In this document: one piece after another, positions 33,748 to 42,272 of the stretch
Numbering within the stretch: position 1 is the stretch's first letter
Layout of the letters: each line of letters starts with the position of its first letter
From: Pegethrix bostrychoides GSE-TBD4-15B
GTDB taxonomy: Bacteria; Cyanobacteriota; Cyanobacteriia; Elainellales; Elainellaceae
NCBI GenBank assembly: GCA_019359155.1
Contig: JAHHHV010000067.1
Span: 62,001 to 126,000, forward strand
DNA: 64,000 nucleotides
Direction: 5' to 3'
The notes under the pieces: model-generated
Database searches by the model: none
What the model was told of the DNA's origin: nothing
Seen by the model: only the letters and a program-made list of their open reading frames with translations
Position numbers and translations under genes: made by a program

Positions 33748-36219
33748 CTAGACTCGCAGACGAGGCGAAATTTTTGTTCTCACACGATTATAAAGCTGCA
33801 CCTTTGGATCAGAGTGACTAACAGCCACTACTAGAGCATATCTTTGAGAGGGAATTTCCTCCACCTTTACCCATTTTCGGTTACAACTTACAACTAAATA
33901 CAATGGCCCTTCATCGTACTTGGTCGCCACATTTGAAATTTCAACAACTCCACGTTGCAGCGTTCCTTTTTTACGAGAAGTAGTACCTGGTAAGAGATCA
34001 ACAACACAGCCAGATGTAAACTTTTTCTTCAGATTTTTCTTGGAAAGCTCGGAATAGTTTCCATCATCCCCTGACTTTTGAGCCTTTTTAGCATCAACGT
34101 AAGTATTGATTACGCTATCTCGATCGACTCCTTTAAACAGATCGAACTCCATTGCGATCCCCAAATAGGAGTCTCCACGGGTAGGGCGAGTGGGAGGATC
34201 GAAGGCTAGAGCAATTGAGAGCAATCGTTTACCTTCTTTCTGCAAAAACTCTAGAGGCAAAGCAGGAATTTCAAATAGGTCAAAACTACCAACTTGAATA
34301 TCTAGATGATCCTCTAGCAAGACGACGTAGTTGTCAGCAGAGTACATTGCACGTTGAATATTTGCTTGTCCATAGCCGTAAACTGCCAATCGTTTTTTCA
34401 GTTGTTCTGATTTCTGCTTGTCCGATTGTTTAGTGCTAGTTTGAAATTCTGGAGGGATTTCTTTTGGTAATGCTGCTGAGGTGGCTAGTAATGCTCGAAT
34501 TAGATTTGGTGATGCTGTTGAGTATTTGTTGTAAAGTTGAGCAGCAAGATTAGCAGCGCGAGGAGCAGCAAAGCTGGTGCCACAAGCAATCTTGAATAGG
34601 GAAGACGTGTGATTTTGAGAGAAAGTGATGATTGAAACAGCAGCGTCATTGTCACTTGCAACACGATCGCCATCTAGTACAAAATCTCCGCCGAAATCCA
34701 CTAAATCAGGTTTAATCATGCCATCAACGCCAAAACCTGTGCGGGTAAAAGGTGAAGGATAACCCGGCACTTTAGCGACAGCATTACGGCGAGCATCAGT
34801 AGAGTATGTCATGCTACCGCGACCAAGCGACAAGGAACCAACCGTTAAAGCGATTGCTGAGGTTGCAGGGTCGATAATCCGCGCGGTAGGATCTAGTAAG
34901 TAATTAGGATAATCTGTGCGAAGTAGATCCCGTTCGCCACTGTAGGCATGGGGAAATGAGTTTCCTGCCGCAACTATGAATAAGACATTGTGCGACTGAT
35001 AGCGGTATGCTAACTCATCAATTTTGGCGGCAATACGGGTTTGTTTACTACCTTGCTGATAGACTTGTTTAGCATTACCGAGTGACAAATTGATAACTTT
35101 GCAGTTGGGGTACGCTTTAATGAAATAGGAAATTGCCTGTTCTAGCTGGTTCTCCAACAGCAGGTCTTCGTCAAACTCATTCTCTTCGTTCAAAACACGG
35201 GCAGAAAAAATCCAGGCAGTAGGGTCAAAAGATCTTTTCTGAATGCAGTCTTCAATATCTCCATAAGCTGCAATACCTGCTACGCCGGTGCCGTGGTCTG
35301 CTTCGTCGTCTGCCCCCGTTTTGAGGAATTCACGTTTGGTATCTGGAAAGACCTCTGCTTCTCCAATAACAGGTGCTAATAAGGGATGACCTCTCTGCAC
35401 ACCAGAATCAACTATAAGAATTCCGCAAATGGTACTATTAGGGGATGCTATTTCAGGTATCTCAGAAAGAGGCAAGTTGTAATCTGTTCTTAGTTCAAAC
35501 GCCACTTTAGGGCGGCGATCGATCTCCTTGACAATATATTGAGCTAGTAAATCGTTGAGGATCTCTTGATTCACTTTGATTCGGGCGATGCAAAGATAAT
35601 CTCCAATGTAAAAATCTGTTAACTGACAGGGAACAGATGGAGTGGCAAGATCGCGCAAACCCTGCCGCACTTGATCAATATATTTTTGCATCTCTTGATG
35701 ATCGCCCGTATGCCACAACTCCAGATCGAGCGCAGCAACCTCCCCTGATTGCAAAGGCTCCAGCTCTAGCAACCGCCCCACACGATCAGTGGGGTCTAGT
35801 GGAGCAAGCCACTCTACCGCATCTAGATAGCCGTTCTTGTAGCCCGATTTAGTGCCAGCATATGTTTCCCAGCGAGTACGAAATTCGGTTAGTTTTTCGT
35901 CTGAGGAAAAAACGACAATCGCTTTGTTAGCAGAGGGTTCGCGCGCCAGCAAAGTCAACTCTGATTTTATTAAATCTTCCTCTTTGAGATCATCGAATTC
36001 CTTCGCTAGTTTGATTTTGAAGATTAATTTGGGATCAAGGCGAAAGGAACTTTTGCGCTCTTTGACTGCCTGCGTCAGGGATGAAATTTGAGCGAGGATT
36101 TGGGTGCCGTGAGCGTTGCGATTGTTGCGATACTTCTTGTCGCCACCGCCGCCACCGGCACGACGAGGTAGCTGAATATTTATTTTGGGTAGTGGCAGAT
36201 GATCAAAATCGCTAGCCAT
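33748..36219 (-). CDS. ietS: Subtilisin-like (S8) protease of an IetAS-type defence pair
   Basis: 823 residues. The catalytic triad is complete: Asp271 in ILIVDSGVQRGH, His309 in DHGTGVAGI, Ser549 in CGTSFAAP, with the oxyanion Asn420 in VAAGN. The 260-residue N-terminal region and 230-residue C-terminal region are not recognised. There is no signal peptide, so this is a cytoplasmic protease, unusual for S8. It directly follows an AAA ATPase gene (five bases apart). The ATPase plus S8 protease pair is the composition of the IetAS anti-phage system. The gene name is by composition, not by alignment. Confidence 0.82.
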   Translation of the reverse strand: MASDFDHLPLPKINIQLPRRAGGGGGDKKYRNNRNAHGTQILAQISSLTQAVKERKSSFRLDPKLIFKIKLAKEFDDLKEEDLIKSELTLLAREPSANKAIVVFSSDEKLTEFRTRWETYAGTKSGYKNGYLDAVEWLAPLDPTDRVGRLLELEPLQSGEVAALDLELWHTGDHQEMQKYIDQVRQGLRDLATPSVPCQLTDFYIGDYLCIARIKVNQEILNDLLAQYIVKEIDRRPKVAFELRTDYNLPLSEIPEIASPNSTICGILIVDSGVQRGHPLLAPVIGEAEVFPDTKREFLKTGADDEADHGTGVAGIAAYGDIEDCIQKRSFDPTAWIFSARVLNEENEFDEDLLLENQLEQAISYFIKAYPNCKVINLSLGNAKQVYQQGSKQTRIAAKIDELAYRYQSHNVLFIVAAGNSFPHAYSGERDLLRTDYPNYLLDPTARIIDPATSAIALTVGSLSLGRGSMTYSTDARRNAVAKVPGYPSPFTRTGFGVDGMIKPDLVDFGGDFVLDGDRVASDNDAAVSIITFSQNHTSSLFKIACGTSFAAPRAANLAAQLYNKYSTASPNLIRALLATSAALPKEIPPEFQTSTKQSDKQKSEQLKKRLAVYGYGQANIQRAMYSADNYVVLLEDHLDIQVGSFDLFEIPALPLEFLQKEGKRLLSIALAFDPPTRPTRGDSYLGIAMEFDLFKGVDRDSVINTYVDAKKAQKSGDDGNYSELSKKNLKKKFTSGCVVDLLPGTTSRKKGTLQRGVVEISNVATKYDEGPLYLVVSCNRKWVKVEEIPSQRYALVVAVSHSDPKVQLYNRVRTKISPRLRV

Positions 36220-36224
36220 GTCCG

Positions 36225-37253
36225 CTATCTGTAGGGGAAATCCGTTGAGTTACATATTATACGTTGTCTCTGCAAATAGCGCCCTATTGCCACTTCCAAA
36301 TCATCAGCAGTTAATTTATCGTCCCCACGTAAAATTACTATTTTAATTGCATCAGCACAAATTCGCTCCACGTCGGCACCTGTGGCGTTTTCAATCTTGG
36401 CAGCGAATAGAGTTAGATCGATACCGGAATGGCGGATTGCCGCTAGATATCGCTTGAGTAGGGCAACTCGTAGCTCAAGCGTAGGCGGTTCAAACAGAAT
36501 CACTTCATCAAAGCGTCGCCATATGGCACTGTCTAGCAGAGATTCGTGATTAGTAGCAGCGATGAAGAGGCTTTGACTAGTGGTGGCATCGATTAATTGC
36601 AGCAGGCTATTCACTAGACGTTTGACTTCGCCATGCTCATTGGGCGTGTTGCGATCGCGGGCAATAGCATCAAATTCGTCAAACAAGACGACCCATTCAT
36701 CCTGCTCAACATAAGTGAAGATTTTCTGAAGATTAGTTGCGGTTTCGCCTAAGTACGAGGAAAAAACAGCCGTCAGATTAACGTAAACCAGGGGTAGTGC
36801 CAATGCGCTAGAGAGAATTTTGGCAGTCTGGGTTTTGCCGCATCCAGGCGGCCCACAAAATAAAAGCTTATTTTTGGGCTTTAATCCATAAGCAGCTAAA
36901 ACATCCTGTTTTCGATTCTCCAGGGCAACTTCATTGAGGGTATTAAAAATGGTTTCGCTGAGGATGATGTGATCCCAAGTCAAGTCAAACCGCTTCACTT
37001 CCAGTAACGGCAAACCTGTTTCTTTGTCCTTGGGCGGCTCAGGGAACTGGTACCACGGAGCAAGATTGGAGACGAGATCTTTAGAAATCTGCCCGTTGCC
37101 ATTACGAAGTGCCTTTTCCAAATCACGAGCAAGCAGGAGATGGTTTTTACTTCTTTCCTCCTCAATTAGCTCTGTAGCCGCAGCATAAAAGGCTTCCCTC
37201 TCATTGTGGGAGAAGCTTCTAAAAAGTTTTCTTAAGATCTCCCCTCTTGCCAT
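36225..37253 (-). CDS. ietA: AAA+ ATPase of an IetAS-type defence pair
   Basis: 342 residues. A complete AAA+ core: Walker A GPPGCGKT (134-141), a pore-loop-like SSYLGET, Walker B VVLFDEFDA (188-196), sensor-1 Asn235 (AATN), and arginine-finger region WRRFD (245-249). About 125 helical residues precede the core. It resembles ClpX/spastin-type remodelling ATPases and could unfold or select substrates for the S8 protease encoded next. The pair is transcribed leftward, opposite to the surrounding defence genes, and is AT-rich, so it is probably a separately acquired module. Its promoter would lie in the 121-base gap shared with the DUF1156 methylase. Confidence 0.82.
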   Translation of the reverse strand: MARGEILRKLFRSFSHNEREAFYAAATELIEEERSKNHLLLARDLEKALRNGNGQISKDLVSNLAPWYQFPEPPKDKETGLPLLEVKRFDLTWDHIILSETIFNTLNEVALENRKQDVLAAYGLKPKNKLLFCGPPGCGKTQTAKILSSALALPLVYVNLTAVFSSYLGETATNLQKIFTYVEQDEWVVLFDEFDAIARDRNTPNEHGEVKRLVNSLLQLIDATTSQSLFIAATNHESLLDSAIWRRFDEVILFEPPTLELRVALLKRYLAAIRHSGIDLTLFAAKIENATGADVERICADAIKIVILRGDDKLTADDLEVAIGRYLQRQRIICNSTDFPYR

Positions 37254-37374
37254 TTGCTGAAGCTGCCGCTACCCCTATATTTTAGTACAAACGATCTAAA
37301 AGATGCGATTTCCGCAAAACCCCCTAGAGTAACACTAAAATAGCACTACCTGTTATTGCTGCTCTTTAAGTTAC

Positions 37375-40200
37375 ATGACTGATCCCACCCCTGCTCGCAA
37401 GCCCGTGTTCATCGAGAAAATCATGCCTGTCACCCTTCTTAATGAGCAGGTGTACTATGAGCATGGGGGCAACCCGTTTAAGGGGCTACACCGCTGGTAT
37501 TCGCGGAAGCCGCTGTCGTTTAGTCGGGCGAGTGTGCTGGGGTCGCTGCTGCCTGCGGATGTGACGATGGAGGAATTTGAGTATCTGCTGGGGTTGAACC
37601 GACGGGGCAAGGATGGGTTTCAGGACAAGACGACGAAGCTGTATAAGACTCCCCCTTCGCCGGAGCGGATTAAGCGGGTGCAGGAGCTTTGTGAGCAGAT
37701 GTGGGGCACGAAGACGCCGACGGTGCTGGATGCGTTTGCGGGGGGTGGCAGCATTCCGTTTGAGGCGGCGCGGTATGGGCTGAATGTGCTGGCGAGCGAT
37801 CTGAACCCGGTGGCGGTGGTGACGATGAAGGCGGCGATTGAGTATCCGCTGAAGTTTGGGGCGGATCTTCAGGTAGATATTGATAAATGGGTGAAGTGGG
37901 TGGGGGATGAGGCGGAGAAGCGGCTGGCGGAGTTTTTCCCGTCGTTGCCGGGGGAGACTCCAATTAATTACTTGTGGGCACACACGGTCATTTGTCCAAA
38001 TTGTCGATCTTCAGTACCTTTAAGCCCGAATTGGTGGGTAGATAAATCTCCTGGTGCAATTAAGAGAAATGAAGTGTGTGCTGTCAAACCTATTCCCAAT
38101 CCTGACAATAAGAAAATTGATTTTGAATTAATTAAGGGCGAGAAAGTAAAAGGCTCGACTATCAAGTTTAAAGATGAAGAATATGATCCGGAGACATTCA
38201 CTACATTGAGCCGTGGAATAGGTAGATGCTTAAACTGCGGAAATGTAATTGAAGGGGATGTGATCAAGGCACAGGGAGCATCAACAGAGCTAGGTCATCA
38301 ACTATATATGGTGGCTTACAGAAGAGCGGCTGGAGGTGTAAATTATAGGATTCCAGATGAATCAGAAATAGATGCAGTCAAAAAAGCAGAGATTTATATC
38401 AGTAGAAAGTGGGAGGATTGGTCTAGCAAAAATATTCTACCAGATTTACCTTTGCAATATGCTCACGAGACACATGAGCGGCAATCTTTACCTGAGTATG
38501 GCCTAACTCATTGGCATAAGTTCTTCAATTCAAGGCAGCTGGTTACGCTTGCAACTTATGTTGAAATTATTAAAGAGGCACAAGGAAAAATTCAGATTGA
38601 ATACGAGCAAGATAAATCAGAAGCAATATCAGTTTATCTATCACTTATATGCGATAGATGCGCTGATATGAACTGTCGTCTAAGTGGTCAAAAGGAAGTT
38701 ATGACGCATATTGGGCGGGCATCAGCAACTCACTCTATGAATTTAATGTGGAATTATCCAGAAACAAATGGGAGTCGGAGGCTTTGGGAAAGTTGTACTG
38801 ATGCGGTTTCAAGTGAATTCTCAGAACTTTGCTTGTTAATAGGATCTCAAGCAAGTCTCGAAAAGATTCCTGATTTACTCAGCTATCAAGAAAAGATAAT
38901 TCAGATAAACGCAGCCTCAGCAGATAGCTTAACTTATATTTCTGATAATTCTGTCGATATAGTCGTGACAGATCCGCCCTACTACGGAACAATTCAATAC
39001 TCTGAACTCTCCGACTTCTTCTACATTTGGCAAAAGCGAATATTAGGCGACATCTTCCCCGATCTCTTCGCCACAGAACTCACCGACAAAGACCGCGAAG
39101 CCGTTGCTAATCCTTCCCGCTTCCGCAACATGGGCATCAGTCCTGAAATCCTCGCTAACCAAGACTACGAAGCCAAAATGGCAATGGCCTTTGCCGAATA
39201 CCATCGAGTCCTGCGCGACGACGGCGTGATGACCGTTCAATTCAACCACAAAGACTCTGGAGCCTGGGATGTCCTTGCCAAATCGCTAATCGACGCCGGA
39301 TTTGAAATCACCGCATCCTGGGCCGTCAGCACCGAAAACCCCCAAAACCTGCACCAAGCCCAGAAAAACTCCGTCTCCAGCACCGTTCTCCTGGTCTGCC
39401 GCAAACGCGACCCCAACGCCGGACAAGCTTGGTGGGACGACCTCCGCCCCGATGTCGCCAACCTCGTCGAACAACGCGCCCCCGAATTTGAAGCCAACGA
39501 CATCACCGGCATCGACCTCTACCTCAGCGCCTTCGGCCCCGCCCTCAACGTCTTCTCCCGCAACTACCCCATCCTCGACTCCAGTGGCCAGGATGTTCGC
39601 CCCGAAGAAGCCTTCGCCGAAGCCCGCCGCGCCATCGCCAACTACCGCTTCCGCAAACTCGCCCAAACCGACACCCAGGGCTTCGACCCGCTCACCACCT
39701 GGTACATGCTGGCCTGGGACGCCTTCCGCGCCCGCGAATTCCCCTTCGACGACGCCCGCCAGCTCGCCCTCGCCGTGGGTGGGTTCAACGTCGCCGACCT
39801 GGCCAAAACCTATAAGCTGCTCGACTCCACCAGCGGCACCTGTAAATTCCTCACGCCTCAGCAGCGCCACAAAAAACGCGCCTTCTCCCTAGTCGAAGAA
39901 GAGTTCTCCGCCCGCTACCTGATCGACGCCCTCCACGCCATCATCACTCTCTACCTGGAAGAAGACAGCATCGAACCCGTCCGCCGCTTCCTCAAAACCA
40001 CCGGCCTGCTAAGCAACGACCTGTTCATGCGAGCCTGGGAAGTCGCTCTCAAAGTCATCCCTCGCATCGGCGACGAGCGCAAACGCATCCCCGAAGAAAA
40101 AGCCCTGGCCGACCTGTGGCTGGCAATGGACGAAATCAAAGCCAAAGTCACCTACGTCCAGCCTGAGCTAGAGTTTGAAGGACAGCAGAGTTTGTTTTAA
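37375..40200 (+). CDS. DUF1156-type DNA methyltransferase, anti-phage associated
   Basis: 941 residues. The N-terminal DUF1156 signature (GGNPFKGLHRWYSRKPLSFS, 31-50) is followed by motif I VLDAFAGGGSIPFEA (117-131), a zinc-ribbon-like pair CPNC and CLNC (about 207 and 287), and motif IV TDPPYYG (532-538). It would modify host DNA to mark self in the DUF499 system. The base composition is mosaic. Codons 1-200 are GC-rich with many G-ending codons, about 201-538 are AT-rich, and the rest is GC-rich with C-ending codons. The AT-rich part lies between the catalytic motifs, where the target-recognition domain is expected in a circularly arranged methylase. It is not fragmented: no stop interrupts the frame. 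Confidence 0.88.
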   Translation: MTDPTPARKPVFIEKIMPVTLLNEQVYYEHGGNPFKGLHRWYSRKPLSFSRASVLGSLLPADVTMEEFEYLLGLNRRGKDGFQDKTTKLYKTPPSPERIKRVQELCEQMWGTKTPTVLDAFAGGGSIPFEAARYGLNVLASDLNPVAVVTMKAAIEYPLKFGADLQVDIDKWVKWVGDEAEKRLAEFFPSLPGETPINYLWAHTVICPNCRSSVPLSPNWWVDKSPGAIKRNEVCAVKPIPNPDNKKIDFELIKGEKVKGSTIKFKDEEYDPETFTTLSRGIGRCLNCGNVIEGDVIKAQGASTELGHQLYMVAYRRAAGGVNYRIPDESEIDAVKKAEIYISRKWEDWSSKNILPDLPLQYAHETHERQSLPEYGLTHWHKFFNSRQLVTLATYVEIIKEAQGKIQIEYEQDKSEAISVYLSLICDRCADMNCRLSGQKEVMTHIGRASATHSMNLMWNYPETNGSRRLWESCTDAVSSEFSELCLLIGSQASLEKIPDLLSYQEKIIQINAASADSLTYISDNSVDIVVTDPPYYGTIQYSELSDFFYIWQKRILGDIFPDLFATELTDKDREAVANPSRFRNMGISPEILANQDYEAKMAMAFAEYHRVLRDDGVMTVQFNHKDSGAWDVLAKSLIDAGFEITASWAVSTENPQNLHQAQKNSVSSTVLLVCRKRDPNAGQAWWDDLRPDVANLVEQRAPEFEANDITGIDLYLSAFGPALNVFSRNYPILDSSGQDVRPEEAFAEARRAIANYRFRKLAQTDTQGFDPLTTWYMLAWDAFRAREFPFDDARQLALAVGGFNVADLAKTYKLLDSTSGTCKFLTPQQRHKKRAFSLVEEEFSARYLIDALHAIITLYLEEDSIEPVRRFLKTTGLLSNDLFMRAWEVALKVIPRIGDERKRIPEEKALADLWLAMDEIKAKVTYVQPELEFEGQQSLF

Positions 40201-40271
40201 TCGGCAACCTTTAGTCCCCTATTCGTTACCAATCCGTAATAACAAATGATCAATAATCAAAAGGAGGTTCT

Positions 40272-40640
40272 ATGAAAATCAAGGGTATTAAACGTGGACA
40301 GGTTATTGAACTAATCGAGGCCGTCAATATCCCAGATGGCACAGAAGTATCGGTTGAAATTGATGAACGTCAGTTGTCAACCCCAGAGGAACGTCAAGCA
40401 AGATTTCAAGCATGGCTAAATGAGCCTTCAGAAGAGCGGCAAGATCTAATCGAAGCTTTAGAAGAAGTAGAACGCGAACGGCGATTATCAGCAGAGCTGG
40501 CTCGTCTAAGGTTGGGGCTGCTTCAAGCTAGTACTTCAGAACCTTTAACCAGTATCATCGGAACCGCTAAAGGAAGCTTTGCAACGCCCGAAGAAGCAGA
40601 TCAATTTATTCGGCAGGAGCGCGACGCATGGGAATCCTGA
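40272..40640 (+). CDS. Antitoxin-like protein of a VapBC-type pair
   Basis: 122 residues. The N-terminus (MKIKGIKRGQVIELIEAVNI then PDGTEVSVEI) has the AbrB/DUF104-like antitoxin pattern common in cyanobacteria; the rest is a charged helix. AAAGGAGG lies seven bases before the ATG. In intact loci a PIN toxin gene overlaps the 3' end. Here the overlapping frame stops after 21 codons, so this antitoxin is probably an orphan. AT-rich compared with the methylase end. Confidence 0.65.
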   Translation: MKIKGIKRGQVIELIEAVNIPDGTEVSVEIDERQLSTPEERQARFQAWLNEPSEERQDLIEALEEVERERRLSAELARLRLGLLQASTSEPLTSIIGTAKGSFATPEEADQFIRQERDAWES

Positions 40641-40693
40641 CCGCGATTCAAGTTGTGAGTTCACATCACTATGACACAATTCGTAGTCAATAG
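40628..40693 (+). pseudogene. Remnant of a PIN (VapC-like) toxin gene
   Basis: An ATG overlapping the antitoxin's last codons opens a frame MGILTAIQ that ends in TAG after 21 codons. In cyanobacteria many PIN toxins coded after such antitoxins start with a similar MGILT sequence. No further PIN motif (DTNxxI, TDD) is found in the 107 bases up to the next gene, so the toxin has been lost by deletion. Confidence 0.4.
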
Positions 40694-40799
40694 TGCTACT
40701 CCACCAATGTTCAAAGTCTATTGGAAAGCGACTGCAATCAGTCCTCAATCCGTAAATTTATCTTTCCTCGATTTGACCCATTAACTTCTATTTCTAAAG

Positions 40800-42248
40800 A
40801 TGTTTCCAAGACCTCAAGACCTTCTACTTGTTGAGAGAGTAAAGCTCTATGATAATGTCGCACAAATCAATGATTGTCAGGGGCGCTTACTAGCAGAACT
40901 TCAAATTTACCCTTCTCCCAGACTCAATTGGGAATTTGAGATGCTTGGAGAAGTGCAATGCAACTTTCCTGCTATTAATTTTAACAATATCAGCGAGTAT
41001 ACCGCTGAAATACAGGGGTATATGTTTATACTTGAACAACCATATCAAACAGGTGACTTCAGTGGGCTAGGGCCGCTCCGAGCAGCGCGAGGTATTGCTA
41101 ACCGCGCAGTTTATGGCAATATCAACTCATCTGCACACAAGTTTACATTCTGTCTGCCTAACGCCCGATTTCAATATAGGAACAATCGGCAATCCAGACT
41201 CTTTAAAACCGTTAATGAGCAGAGAACGAGAAGAGAAGTTCAGAGAGCAGAGGAAGGGCGTTTTGTTGATTTGAGAATTGACGATGCATGGAACATCCGT
41301 TTAGAGATCAAACAGAATGCATTATCATGGCTTGATTTGGGTAGTCAAAATATTGGCACTTTGATCACAACTCTTGGTGAACTTTACCAGCCAGCTTATA
41401 ACGCAACACAACCTGAAACCTTGGCTCATCTTCAATCGATAACGTTCGCTGAGGGATTAAAAAGATTGAACGAACTAGGTCGATTATTGTCTTATCTAAA
41501 TGGTGGATTCACAGCACCACTTTATGTTGAAGGACAGCAATATACTGGAGGAGAGACAGTTGTGCAAACGGTTTCTGTCGCCGCACAAATTCGACAAACC
41601 ACCTCGCTGGATCGGCTAGGGCAATCTTGGAATGCCCACGATTCGGATCTTGAAGCTTATGTTAGCTGCTTGCCTGCTTTTGAGCGTATGATGCAAAATC
41701 AGGTTTGGCAGGATGCTTTTGATTTCTTTCTCATTAAATACTTTCAAGTAATTCAGAACTTTTCCTGGCAAATTGCAGCGAGTGAGATTGGATCAGTTTT
41801 AGAGCGGCTGAGCTATACCATTTTAGTTGAAGAAGAATTTGATGCAACCAGAAGGGCAAATATTGAACTTCTCTTTAGGGTAGGCAAACAATCGGACGCT
41901 AAAAAATATTGGAAGTTAGGTAATAATTCTGGGCAAGAAAACCTTACCTTAACTGGAAAACGTCTAGCTCTTCTGCTTGAGCGCATAGGGTTAACAAGAC
42001 AAAGGGGATATAGCGATGTAGACGATGTACAGCTCTTTCTCGATGTTCGTAATGATTCTGTCCATCCTAGAGTTAGCTCCATAGCATTAGAGGATCGTTG
42101 GACAAGTATTAACAAAGCTATTCAATGGGCGGATGAAGTAATGTTGTGGCGTTTAGGGTATCCTGGACGGTATTTAAATCGCTCACCGCATTTACAACTG
42201 TCAATATCACCACGTTACGACTTAAGTAATCGCTCACCAAATTGGTAA
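40800..42248 (+). CDS. HEPN-domain protein, ApeA-like candidate defence RNase
   Basis: 482 residues. The N-terminal half is strand-rich without known motifs. The C-terminal part is helical and carries the HEPN RNase motif R417-x4-H422 in FLDVRNDSVHPRV, following helices such as LALLLERIGLTRQR. The size and domain order (large N-terminal sensor region, C-terminal HEPN) resemble ApeA-type abortive-infection proteins; this is resemblance only. The gene is AT-rich and inserted between the DUF1156 methylase and the PLD-helicase genes, whose ends facing it share a GC-rich style. HEPN proteins usually cleave RNA when triggered. Confidence 0.65.
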   Translation: MFPRPQDLLLVERVKLYDNVAQINDCQGRLLAELQIYPSPRLNWEFEMLGEVQCNFPAINFNNISEYTAEIQGYMFILEQPYQTGDFSGLGPLRAARGIANRAVYGNINSSAHKFTFCLPNARFQYRNNRQSRLFKTVNEQRTRREVQRAEEGRFVDLRIDDAWNIRLEIKQNALSWLDLGSQNIGTLITTLGELYQPAYNATQPETLAHLQSITFAEGLKRLNELGRLLSYLNGGFTAPLYVEGQQYTGGETVVQTVSVAAQIRQTTSLDRLGQSWNAHDSDLEAYVSCLPAFERMMQNQVWQDAFDFFLIKYFQVIQNFSWQIAASEIGSVLERLSYTILVEEEFDATRRANIELLFRVGKQSDAKKYWKLGNNSGQENLTLTGKRLALLLERIGLTRQRGYSDVDDVQLFLDVRNDSVHPRVSSIALEDRWTSINKAIQWADEVMLWRLGYPGRYLNRSPHLQLSISPRYDLSNRSPNW

Positions 42249-42272
42249 TTCTGATTACTTCAGTGATTTCAC

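Noticed and set aside
37486-37983. Arg/Pro-rich 165-residue minus-strand frame
   Set aside because: Antisense of the G-rich start of the methylase gene; low complexity.
39286-39892. Overlapping 194-residue (minus) and 196-residue (plus) frames
   Set aside because: Gly/Val- and Pro/Ser/Thr-rich shadows caused by the C-ending codons of the methylase 3' part.
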